Positions 1 to 4,766 of a stretch of 8,282 nt of DNA are shown here, piece after piece; position 1 is the stretch's first letter; each line of letters starts with the position of its first letter. Made by a program: the position numbers and the translations under genes. The stretch covers positions 1 to 8,282 of the forward strand of contig JAUIEQ010000033.1 in NCBI GenBank assembly GCA_030429785.1, given 5' to 3'. The notes below the pieces were generated by a model. It searched no databases, was not told the DNA's origin, and was given only the letters and a program-made list of their open reading frames with translations. The DNA is from a bacterium. Lineage in GTDB: Bacteria > Patescibacteriota > Patescibacteriia > S139-126 > S139-133.

Positions 1-18
1 GAAAAAGAAGCAGCGATC

Positions 19-783
19 ATGGCAACTGAATACTCAAAAAAGAGCAGTGAACTAAGGTCAGTCAATCATTCTGAATTTGAGGCAGTATGGCACAATCGAT
101 TGTTTGGTAGGTATATTGCTGATGCTGTATTTGCTGCAAATGATGGAGTTATTACAACATTTGCTGTTGTTGCTGGTGTTGCAGGCGCAGCGCTGAGTCC
201 TAGGGTTGTTATCATTCTCGGAATAGCCAACTTGCTTGCGGACGCTGCTAGCATGGGATTGGGAAACTATCTTGGTCAGAAATCAGAGCAATCATACTTG
301 AGCGAGCAACAAAAAAAAGAAGCCTGGGAAATTGATACAATGCCTGAAGAACAGAAAAACGAGTTGCGTACAATTTATAAATCAAAAGGATTTAACGGTG
401 AGCAGCTTGAGGAATTAGTAACAGCGATTAGTAGCAACAAGCATGTTTGGCGAAATACTCTGTTGCGAGAACAGTTGCAGCTTGTTGATGATGCTGGTAG
501 CTCACCAATTAAGCATGGTACTGTAACTGGAATTTCATTTGTTTTTGCTGGTATTTTGCCACTGTTGCCATTTCTGATCCCGCTCTTAAGTGTGTATGGA
601 TTTGAGTGGTCGATTGCGATGACATGCGTAGCGTTGTTCGGCGTTGGTGCTTGTCGTAGTATTGTTTCTGGAGGTTCGTGGCTTAAGAATGGCATAGAAA
701 TGCTACTGGTTGGTGGTGTGGCGGCAGCGATTGCGTTTGGGGTAGGGCTTCTTTTAGCGCAGTTGCTTGATAGTGGATTATAA
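19..783 (+). CDS. VIT/CCC1-family metal-ion transporter
   Basis: This 254-residue membrane protein is of the VIT1/CCC1 family, which moves Fe(II) or Mn(II) across membranes, often in exchange for protons. The first helix carries the family signature around residues 33-57 (D35, ANDG at 40-43, then TTFAVVAGVAGA). The second runs about 62-86 (NLLADAASMGLGNYLG). A hydrophilic acidic stretch at about 88-160 follows, matching the cytoplasmic metal-binding domain (E101, E104, E110, E111, E115, E129, E131, E132, E151). Three more hydrophobic helices lie at about 168-190, 196-215 and 226-250, giving the usual five. Only weak SD-like purines (AAGAAG) precede the ATG, and the frame is open back to base 1, so the true start could lie upstream of the window. 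The ftsW-like gene follows within 10 bp, suggesting co-transcription without an obvious functional link. Ion specificity cannot be read from the sequence. Confidence 0.9.
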   Translation: MATEYSKKSSELRSVNHSEFEAVWHNRLFGRYIADAVFAANDGVITTFAVVAGVAGAALSPRVVIILGIANLLADAASMGLGNYLGQKSEQSYLSEQQKKEAWEIDTMPEEQKNELRTIYKSKGFNGEQLEELVTAISSNKHVWRNTLLREQLQLVDDAGSSPIKHGTVTGISFVFAGILPLLPFLIPLLSVYGFEWSIAMTCVALFGVGACRSIVSGGSWLKNGIEMLLVGGVAAAIAFGVGLLLAQLLDSGL

Positions 784-793
784 GTTATTGTAT

Positions 794-1957
794 ATGCCAA
801 AGAATCGATCAGTCATTAAAAAAACACTAGGTCATATAGGTAATCTTTTTTCACAAGAGCAATCACGGCGACCTGATTGGGTTTTTTTTGGAATGTCTAT
901 TGTTTTGTTGTGTGTCGGCTTGATCGTTCTGACATCCGCTTCATCAGCAGTTGGCTTGAAAAATTTTGATGATACGTATTACTTTCTCAAACAGCAGTTA
1001 TCACAAGGTGTGCTTATAGGTTTTGTTGGCGGTCTATTATTGTATAATATTAAAATTTCTTTTTTAAAAAAATATTCATTACATTTTTTTGTTTTGTCGT
1101 TAGTGTTGTTAATCCTTGTTTTGATTCCTCAGTTTGGAGATACTCGTTTGGGGGCTAGTAGGTGGTTGGTACTTGGCCCGATTTCATTTCAGCCATCAGA
1201 GTTGGTTAAATTCACTTTTGTTTTGTATTTGGCTGCATGGCTTGAAGCTCACCAAGCTACTATCAAGCATTTCAAACAGTCATTTATTCCTTTTGTTGTT
1301 ATTGTCGCAGTAGTTGCTGGCTTGTTGCTGTTGCAGCCTGATTTAGGCACTACGGGTATTTTTGTTCTTATAGCACTGACTATGTATTTTGTTGCCGGAG
1401 GTGCATTGCCTCACATTTCATTGTTTGGTTTAGGGGGTATAGTATCAGTGTGGTTATTGATTAAAACAGCTCCATACAGGGCGGCGCGTCTGACTACTTT
1501 TTTAAACCCAGATGCTGATCCGCAGGGTCTTGGCTATCATATTAACCAAGCATTGCTTGCTATTGGTTCAGGAGGTTGGTTTGGTAGGGGGTTGGGTCAT
1601 TCGCGTCAAAAATTTCAGTATTTACCAGAAAGTTACGGTGACTCAATATTTGCAGTTTTGGCAGAAGAACTTGGATTTGTAGCAACAAGTATCATAGTTA
1701 TGTTGTTTATATATTATTTTGTTTATGCTTTTCGACTTAGTAAACGTGTTGATGATATGTATGAAAGTTTAGTTATTGTTGGGCTAGTAGCATGGCTTGG
1801 TTGGCAATCAGTTATTAATATAGGAGCTATGGTTGGCTTATTGCCGTTAACGGGAGTGCCATGGCCTTTTGTCTCATATGGGTCAACATCGTTAGTTATT
1901 AACTTAGCCAGTATTGGGCTTATTTTACAGATTTCTCGCCAATTAAAGCGAAAATAA
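794..1957 (+). CDS. ftsW: FtsW/RodA/SpoVE-family peptidoglycan glycosyltransferase
   Basis: This polytopic SEDS protein polymerises lipid II into glycan strands in the cytoplasmic membrane, normally with a partner class B PBP. With the ATG start it has 387 residues and about ten hydrophobic segments. Family landmarks are RLGASRWLVLGPISFQPSE (about residues 118-136), LLQPDLGTTG (179-188), GSGGWFGRGLGHSRQKFQYL (258-277), PESYGDSIFAVLAEELGF and, near the end, GLLPLTGVPWPFVSYGSTS. The Asp of PESYGD (residue 283) aligns with the catalytic aspartate of RodA/FtsW. The GLGHSRQK block is FtsW-like rather than RodA-like, but a single-copy CPR SEDS enzyme could serve both division and elongation. An in-frame TTG at 767 would add nine residues and overlap the upstream gene. 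I prefer the ATG at 794 because the extra residues are not a family feature and neither start has an SD. No terminator hairpin follows. Confidence 0.92.
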   Translation: MPKNRSVIKKTLGHIGNLFSQEQSRRPDWVFFGMSIVLLCVGLIVLTSASSAVGLKNFDDTYYFLKQQLSQGVLIGFVGGLLLYNIKISFLKKYSLHFFVLSLVLLILVLIPQFGDTRLGASRWLVLGPISFQPSELVKFTFVLYLAAWLEAHQATIKHFKQSFIPFVVIVAVVAGLLLLQPDLGTTGIFVLIALTMYFVAGGALPHISLFGLGGIVSVWLLIKTAPYRAARLTTFLNPDADPQGLGYHINQALLAIGSGGWFGRGLGHSRQKFQYLPESYGDSIFAVLAEELGFVATSIIVMLFIYYFVYAFRLSKRVDDMYESLVIVGLVAWLGWQSVINIGAMVGLLPLTGVPWPFVSYGSTSLVINLASIGLILQISRQLKRK

Positions 1958-1978
1958 ACTTTTCCACAATAGTGTCAG

Positions 1979-2008
1979 TTGACATTGACAAAGTTAATGG
2001 TATATAAT
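1979..2008 (+). promoter_or_regulatory. Consensus sigma70-type promoter of the intergenic transcript
   Basis: TTGACA (1979-1984) and TATAAT (2003-2008) both match consensus exactly, with an 18-bp spacer, so transcription should start near 2015. A second TTGACA (1985-1990) lies 12 bp from the -10, too close to serve it. The -35 is also the right arm of a small inverted repeat, TGTCA-GT-TGACA (1973-1984), which could be an operator or chance. No protein gene follows for 500 bp, so the likely product is the structured RNA ending at the 2356 terminator. Confidence 0.7.
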
Positions 2009-2026
2009 GAAATCATTTTTCAATAA

Positions 2027-2123
2027 ATTAAACTTTAATGGTTTAATCTGGTTACTTGTAATATACAAGTGGTTAAATGAAAGCAGTTTTCTTTTACGTG
2101 CTCAATAGCAAGTGTTTCTGCTT
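2027..2123 (+). other. Three consecutive RNA hairpins
   Basis: The first hairpin pairs ATTAAAC (2027-2033) with GTTTAAT (2041-2047). The second pairs ACTTGTA (2054-2060) with TACAAGT (2064-2070) over a 3-nt loop and extends outward through four G-U pairs to U2049-A2075. The third closes with AAGCAG (2081-2086) and CTGCTT (2118-2123), and has an inner stem of TGCT/AGCA around a CAAT loop. None is followed by a T-run, so they are not terminators. They would be the 5' half of an RNA started near 2015. Confidence 0.4.
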
Positions 2124-2150
2124 GACACATTACTTTTGTTTATATACACT
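2122..2150 (+). promoter_or_regulatory. Possible second promoter inside the intergenic region
   Basis: A perfect TTGACA (2122-2127) is followed after 17 bp by TACACT (2145-2150), a -10 with the key T, A and final T. Initiation would be near 2157. A separate consensus TATAAT at 2175-2180 lacks a good -35 (nearest TTGTTA at 2155-2160, spacer 14), but would start RNA near 2187, just ahead of the long hairpin. The sequence alone does not say which start is used. Confidence 0.4.
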
Positions 2151-2218
2151 AACATTGTTAAAGATCTTTTTTACTATAATCCCATAAATATATAGATGGC
2201 GAGGAGAGTAATGTGTGA

Positions 2219-2266
2219 ATGATTAAGAAAGGCGTTTGTGCAATCAAGTACACTGATAACGGATAA
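2219..2266 (+). CDS. Possible 15-codon small ORF inside the hairpin
   Basis: The frame ATG at 2219 to TAA at 2266 would encode MIKKGVCAIKYTDNG. A purine-rich SD-like stretch, GAGGAGAG (2201-2208), lies 10 nt upstream. A three-codon frame (ATG at 2211, then Cys, Glu, TGA) ends on the overlapping ATGA, as in translationally coupled leader ORFs. The coding bases also form the arms of the long hairpin, so translation and folding would compete. No downstream biosynthetic gene is present to explain an attenuator. This may be a chance ORF; confidence is low. Confidence 0.2.
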   Translation: MIKKGVCAIKYTDNG

Positions 2267-2325
2267 TCACCCTCACATATTATCGCCAAGAAGTTCCATC
2301 TCCATTAATTATTTTTTTACCTTAC

Positions 2326-2356
2326 AGCTGCAGCTATCATAGCCGCAGCTTTTTTT
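2326..2356 (+). terminator. Intrinsic terminator of the intergenic RNA
   Basis: The stem pairs AGCTGC (2326-2331) with GCAGCT (2345-2350), continues across an A-C mismatch with GCTA/TAGC and closes on a 3-nt loop. A T-run (2350-2356) follows. The geometry is a textbook Rho-independent terminator on the + strand. The other strand has no T-run after the stem. Confidence 0.85.
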
Positions 2357-2456
2357 GTTTAAATAAAAGAACAGAAAATAATATTACTTTTATATATTTA
2401 AAACATATTTTTTCAATATTTTTCATTTTGTGTCATGCTGTGTCAACAAAAAAGCA

Positions 2457-2485
2457 TTGACGATTAGTAGTGTGTTTGCTGTAAT
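2457..2485 (+). promoter_or_regulatory. Promoter of the basic hypothetical gene
   Basis: TTGACG (2457-2462), a 17-bp spacer and TGTAAT (2480-2485), preceded by TGC as an extended -10, predict a start near 2492 and a leader of about 40 nt. A direct repeat TGTCA-N5-TGTCA (2431-2435, 2441-2445) sits just upstream and may be chance or a regulator site. Confidence 0.6.
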
Positions 2486-2520
2486 CAGAAGTACTCTTTA
2501 ACAACAATCATCATAAAACA

Positions 2521-2524
2521 AGGA
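2521..2524 (+). promoter_or_regulatory. Shine-Dalgarno that selects the ATG at 2533
   Basis: AGGA, within AAGGAAATG, lies 8 nt before the ATG at 2533 and 5 nt before the GTG at 2530. The spacing favours the ATG. Confidence 0.55.
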
Positions 2525-2532
2525 AATGAGTG

Positions 2533-2835
2533 ATGCGCAATCAACAACCCTCCGCTACCAGTACCCACAGGAACTTAGTCAGAAAAAAACAAAAAAGACA
2601 ATTTGTTCCAGGGTGTATTACACAAGACATACCTATTGATTGTCAGAAAATAGTGAGAACATCACAACTTCCAAAACATGTTTCGTATGAACTATTTGTT
2701 ATTCAAAAAGGTACAAAAGTTCGATTATATCACGGTAGTGGTGGTACACGAATTATCAGCTTTAAGCTTCAGTGCAGTGAAATATTTATCAAAGTTAGAG
2801 TTGAGAAAAAATATGTAGCACCATTGCAAAATTAA
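2533..2835 (+). CDS. Small basic protein of unknown function
   Basis: I do not recognise this 100-residue protein. The first 25 or so residues are polar and strongly basic (RNLVRKKQKRQ), probably flexible. The remainder alternates hydrophobic and charged residues in a way that suggests a small beta-rich domain (YELFVIQKGTKVRLYHG, then RIISFKLQ and IFIKVRVEKKYV). Three Cys (in PGCI, DCQK and LQCS) are scattered and do not form a CxxC metal site. There is no signal peptide or membrane helix, so it is probably cytoplasmic. The basic tail could bind nucleic acid or ribosomes, but that is a guess. It is an isolated unit with its own extended -10 promoter, an SD and a strong terminator, which argues that it is a real expressed gene. 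The GTG at 2530 is an alternative start one codon upstream. Confidence 0.7.
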   Translation: MRNQQPSATSTHRNLVRKKQKRQFVPGCITQDIPIDCQKIVRTSQLPKHVSYELFVIQKGTKVRLYHGSGGTRIISFKLQCSEIFIKVRVEKKYVAPLQN

Positions 2836-2843
2836 TGTACAGT

Positions 2844-2869
2844 ACGCTTCTTTAGGGAAGCGTTTTTTT
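2844..2869 (+). terminator. Intrinsic terminator after the basic hypothetical gene
   Basis: ACGCTTC (2844-2850) pairs perfectly with GAAGCGT (2857-2863) over a 6-nt loop, followed by seven T (2863-2869). The stem starts 9 nt after the stop codon. Confidence 0.88.
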
Positions 2870-2871
2870 AT

Positions 2872-2900
2872 TTGACAACATAATTACTTGGTGATATTTT
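2872..2900 (+). promoter_or_regulatory. Promoter of the pseudo-receiver gene
   Basis: TTGACA (2872-2877), a 17-bp spacer and TATTTT (2895-2900) preceded by TGA (extended -10) predict a start near 2907. The promoter begins immediately after the preceding terminator, so this gene is an independent transcription unit. Confidence 0.6.
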
Positions 2901-2947
2901 TTTAAATCAACTCAACGCACCAATTTTTCGTTACTTCACAATAAAAA

Positions 2948-2954
2948 AAGGAGG
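2948..2954 (+). promoter_or_regulatory. Near-perfect Shine-Dalgarno of the pseudo-receiver gene
   Basis: AAGGAGG lies 7 nt before the ATG at 2962. It is the strongest SD in the window and shows that the host ribosome retains anti-SD recognition, in contrast with the SD-less heat-shock genes downstream. Confidence 0.8.
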
Positions 2955-2961
2955 CTATTGT

Positions 2962-3366
2962 ATGGCCAAGAAAAAGCAGGTCGCAACCACTCGTCAGGGA
3001 AGAGTTTTGGTCATTGAACAAGTTGCAGGCGTTGCTCGAGATCTTGATTTTTATTTTAGTCAGTTTGGTTTTGAAGTTGTGTACGCTAGTAATGTAGCTG
3101 ATGTAATGTCGTCCTTGTCAGATTTTGATGTATACTTTATAAATCACTTTAGAATGAATCAAGTTATTGAAGATGCTTTCAAGCACAGCCAATTAAACCC
3201 TGTACTATATACCTATGGTTTGTATTTGAATCAACGCGATGCTTGGTCTGATATCAAAAGAGGGGCGATAACAGGGTTTGTCTCACAGACACCTGTGACG
3301 CATTCTGTTATAGCAGGCATTGAACCAATTATGAGTCGTCGTGTAATTCCTCTTTCTCTTGCGTAG
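2962..3366 (+). CDS. Stand-alone receiver-like (pseudo-REC) protein
   Basis: The 134-residue protein has the layout of a response-regulator receiver domain with no output domain. It begins with a basic tail (MAKKK). Strand 1 is GRVLVIEQ (13-20), helix 1 is about 24-35, and GFEVVYAS (36-43) matches the usual GyeVv.A. segment. DFDVYFINHF (54-63) occupies the phosphorylation strand, PVLYTYG (80-86) the conserved Thr strand, and GFVSQTP (105-111) the strand ending in the conserved Lys-Pro. The key chemistry is missing: the acidic pair is reduced to E19-Q20, the phosphoacceptor position is N61, and the Lys position is Q109. T84 is retained. I infer a phosphorylation-independent interaction module. 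Its partner is unknown and no histidine kinase is nearby. Fold assignment is by pattern only, so another Rossmann-like fold is possible. It is transcribed alone, with a strong SD. Confidence 0.6.
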   Translation: MAKKKQVATTRQGRVLVIEQVAGVARDLDFYFSQFGFEVVYASNVADVMSSLSDFDVYFINHFRMNQVIEDAFKHSQLNPVLYTYGLYLNQRDAWSDIKRGAITGFVSQTPVTHSVIAGIEPIMSRRVIPLSLA

Positions 3367-3376
3367 TAATGACAAC

Positions 3377-3401
3377 AACCACTGTAGCGAGCAGTGGTTT
3401 T
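3377..3401 (+). terminator. Probable terminator after the pseudo-receiver gene
   Basis: AACCACTG (3377-3384) pairs perfectly with CAGTGGTT (3392-3399) over a 7-nt loop, but only four T follow (3398-3401). The stem is good and the T-tract weak, so some read-through into the heat-shock promoter region is possible. Confidence 0.6.
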
Positions 3402-3416
3402 AAACTGCGTACTAAA

Positions 3417-3443
3417 TTAGCACTCTTGACGTTAGAGTGCTAG
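3417..3443 (+). promoter_or_regulatory. CIRCE operator (HrcA binding site)
   Basis: TTAGCACTC (3417-3425), a 9-bp spacer and GAGTGCTAG (3435-3443) form the CIRCE inverted repeat, with one deviation (final G for A) from the classical TTAGCACTC-N9-GAGTGCTAA. HrcA dimers bind this element and repress chaperone operons. It is the only CIRCE in the window and sits about 60 bp before hrcA, so the whole downstream cluster is its likely regulon. The spacer contains the operon's -35. Confidence 0.95.
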
Positions 3444-3455
3444 TTTTGGTAGTAT
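3426..3455 (+). promoter_or_regulatory. Heat-shock operon promoter nested in CIRCE
   Basis: TTGACG (3426-3431) lies wholly within the CIRCE spacer. TAGTAT (3450-3455), preceded by TGG as an extended -10, follows after 18 bp, so initiation is expected near 3462 and the leader is about 40 nt. HrcA bound to the flanking arms would directly block the -35. Confidence 0.65.
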
Positions 3456-3502
3456 TAAAAGTGACAGAAAAAAACTGTTTATCAGCAACACATTAGTGAA
3501 TT

Positions 3503-4198
3503 ATGCTCACGCCACGACAAAAAAAAATATTAAAATTGATTGTGGAAAACTATTCTGAAACAGCTACTCCAATCAGTTCGGAAAATCTAGCACGAGCAGT
3601 AAATGTTTCTTCAGCAACAGTTCGAAATGAAATGGCAGAGTTAAGTGAGTTAGGTTATCTAACTCAACCACACACTTCAGCTGGTAGAGTGCCGAGTGAA
3701 TTGGGTTGGAAAATGTATGTTGATCAATATGTTACGACTTCAAAACAGTTGCCCGCAAAATACCAACAAGCGTTCGCTGCTGTTTTGGCAGATGAGTCAG
3801 TAATATCACGAGATACGTACAAAAAAATAGCAAAGATAATTGTTGAATTTGCTGATGCAGCAGTTATGGTAGCATACACGCCTCGTGATATTTATTACAC
3901 TGGATTGACTAACTTGTTTTCACAGCCAGAGTTTCATGAACTGCAAGCAGTAGTACAGATATCGCAAGTTATTGATCATTTGGATGAAAGTATGACGTCT
4001 ATGTATTATGATGTAGATCAGCTGCAAATTACAGTCGGTCAAGATAATGTGTTTAGCCCGGAGTGTTCCTTGGTTATAGCCCCGCTGTATCAAGGAGATG
4101 AGAAGTACATAGTTGGTATTCTTGGTCCTATGCGAATGAACTATGCATTGAACTGTGCGTTGCTCAATCACACGCAAGCTGCGTTAGCGAAATCTTAG
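3503..4198 (+). CDS. hrcA: Heat-inducible transcription repressor HrcA (short form)
   Basis: HrcA represses class I heat-shock genes by binding CIRCE and is itself matured by chaperonin in well-studied bacteria. Residues 1-77 form the conserved winged helix (LTPRQKKILKLIVENY, then SSATVRNEMAELSELGYL and QPHTSAGRVPSELGWKMYVD). The C-terminal core is also recognisable: YYTGLTNLFSQPEF (131-144), then CSLVIAPLY (188-196) and IVGILGPMRMNYA (203-215), matching the family's iGPtRM.Y block. At 231 residues it is about 100 shorter than typical HrcA of about 340. The missing material is from the middle and inserted dimerisation region, since both ends are intact. There is no SD before the ATG and no other plausible start. 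Position directly after the CIRCE predicts autoregulation. GrpE starts 15 nt after the stop. Confidence 0.95.
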   Translation: MLTPRQKKILKLIVENYSETATPISSENLARAVNVSSATVRNEMAELSELGYLTQPHTSAGRVPSELGWKMYVDQYVTTSKQLPAKYQQAFAAVLADESVISRDTYKKIAKIIVEFADAAVMVAYTPRDIYYTGLTNLFSQPEFHELQAVVQISQVIDHLDESMTSMYYDVDQLQITVGQDNVFSPECSLVIAPLYQGDEKYIVGILGPMRMNYALNCALLNHTQAALAKS

Positions 4199-4213
4199 TT
4201 ATTAACAAACTGT

Positions 4214-4744
4214 ATGCCAAAAAAAGAAACTACTACTAATAAATCCAAAGCTCATACCAAGCAACACGTAGAAGCTGAGGATATGATAACAGCGGAAGAA
4301 ACTACAATGACGCTTGAAGAACAAGCACAAGAGTATCTAGCTGGCTGGAAACGAGCTCAGGCAGATTATCAGAATCTTAAAAAGCAATCAGTTCAGGAAA
4401 AGGAAATGCTAGCAACATACGTAAAATCACAAGTACTGACAGATTTTTTTCCAATAATCGATAATTTTAATACTGCACTTGAACATATACCTGAAGATAT
4501 GCAAAGTGCTTCTTGGGTACAAGGGTTGATGTACGTTCAGCAACAGATTAACCACACCTTTGAAGGTTTGGGAGTTACAAAAATCGAATCTGTTGGAACA
4601 ACATTTGATGTTACGAAACACGAGGCAATTGAAAAACAACCCAGTGAAGAGCATGCGAGCAATACAGTAATCAAGGAGCTGCGTAGTGGGTACTGTCTTG
4701 GAGATGTAGTGATAGCGCCCGCAAAAGTTGTGGTTGCTGAATAA
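4214..4744 (+). CDS. grpE: GrpE, nucleotide exchange factor of DnaK
   Basis: GrpE is a cytoplasmic dimer that accelerates ADP release from DnaK and so triggers substrate release; its long helices can act as a thermosensor. In 176 residues there is a charged, low-complexity N-terminus (1-33), a long predicted helix (about 34-75, EEQAQEYLAGWKRAQADYQN, typical of GrpE) and FFPIIDNFNTALEH (78-91), which matches the conserved LLPVlDnleRAl block. The C-terminal beta domain follows, with GLGVTKIESVGTTFDVTKHE (118-137) and SGYCLGDVVIAPAKVVVAE (158-176), equivalent to GY.l.drvlrpA.V.V. Length is normal. No SD precedes the ATG, and the 15-nt gap from hrcA suggests co-transcription. The hsp20 gene follows 22 nt after the stop. 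Confidence 0.95.
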   Translation: MPKKETTTNKSKAHTKQHVEAEDMITAEETTMTLEEQAQEYLAGWKRAQADYQNLKKQSVQEKEMLATYVKSQVLTDFFPIIDNFNTALEHIPEDMQSASWVQGLMYVQQQINHTFEGLGVTKIESVGTTFDVTKHEAIEKQPSEEHASNTVIKELRSGYCLGDVVIAPAKVVVAE

Positions 4745-4766
4745 TATTACTATTAATTATCATTAT

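Larger units (their letters stand above)
2187..2356 (+). ncRNA. Candidate structured non-coding RNA of unknown class
   Basis: An imperfect long hairpin occupies 2194-2301. Paired arms from the base inward are AGATGG/CCATCT (2194-2199, 2296-2301), CGA/TCG (2200-2202, 2283-2285), TAATGTGTGA/TCACATATTA (2209-2218, 2273-2282; ten pairs with one G-U), TGATTA/TAATCA (2220-2225, 2264-2269), CGTT/AACG (2233-2236, 2258-2261) and TGTGC/GTACA (2237-2241, 2248-2252), capped by AATCAA. Purine-rich GGAGAG (2203-2208) and AGAAAGG (2226-2232) lie in internal loops. An intrinsic terminator ends the unit at about 2356, giving roughly 170 nt from a start near 2187, or about 340 nt from the 1979 promoter. The architecture resembles rod-like regulatory RNAs such as 6S in outline only. 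I find no SRP GGAAG loop and no RNase P or tmRNA signatures. A short ORF lies within the hairpin, so a leader-peptide role is an alternative. Confidence 0.5.
1958..2529 (+). other. Long intergenic region with RNA-like structure
   Basis: This stretch of about 570 bases holds no ordinary gene. From left to right it has a consensus promoter (1979-2008), three hairpins (2027-2047, 2049-2075, 2081-2123), possible further promoter elements (2122-2150 and a TATAAT at 2175-2180), an imperfect long hairpin (2194-2301), an intrinsic terminator (2326-2356), about 100 very A+T-rich bases in which I see nothing, and the promoter and leader of the next gene (2457-2532). No tRNA, rRNA, tmRNA, RNase P RNA or SRP RNA signature is recognisable on either strand. 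Confidence 0.7.

Noticed and set aside
375..800. 141-codon minus-strand ORF opposite the transporter gene
   Set aside because: It is antisense to a well-supported membrane protein. It is Pro-, Ser- and Thr-rich, as mirror frames often are, and has no promoter or SD.
2010..2356. Intergenic RNA as RNase P RNA, tmRNA or SRP RNA
   Set aside because: GAGGAGAG loosely recalls the RNase P GAGGAAAG block, and TTCCATC recalls a T-loop. However, the partner ACAGAAA block, tRNA-like ends with CCA, a tag ORF ending in Ala-Ala and the SRP GGAAG apical loop are all absent.
2526..2640. Alternative ATG frame (2526) at the start of the basic hypothetical gene
   Set aside because: It ends after about 37 codons, while the ATG at 2533 has better SD spacing and opens the full 100-residue frame ending at the terminator.
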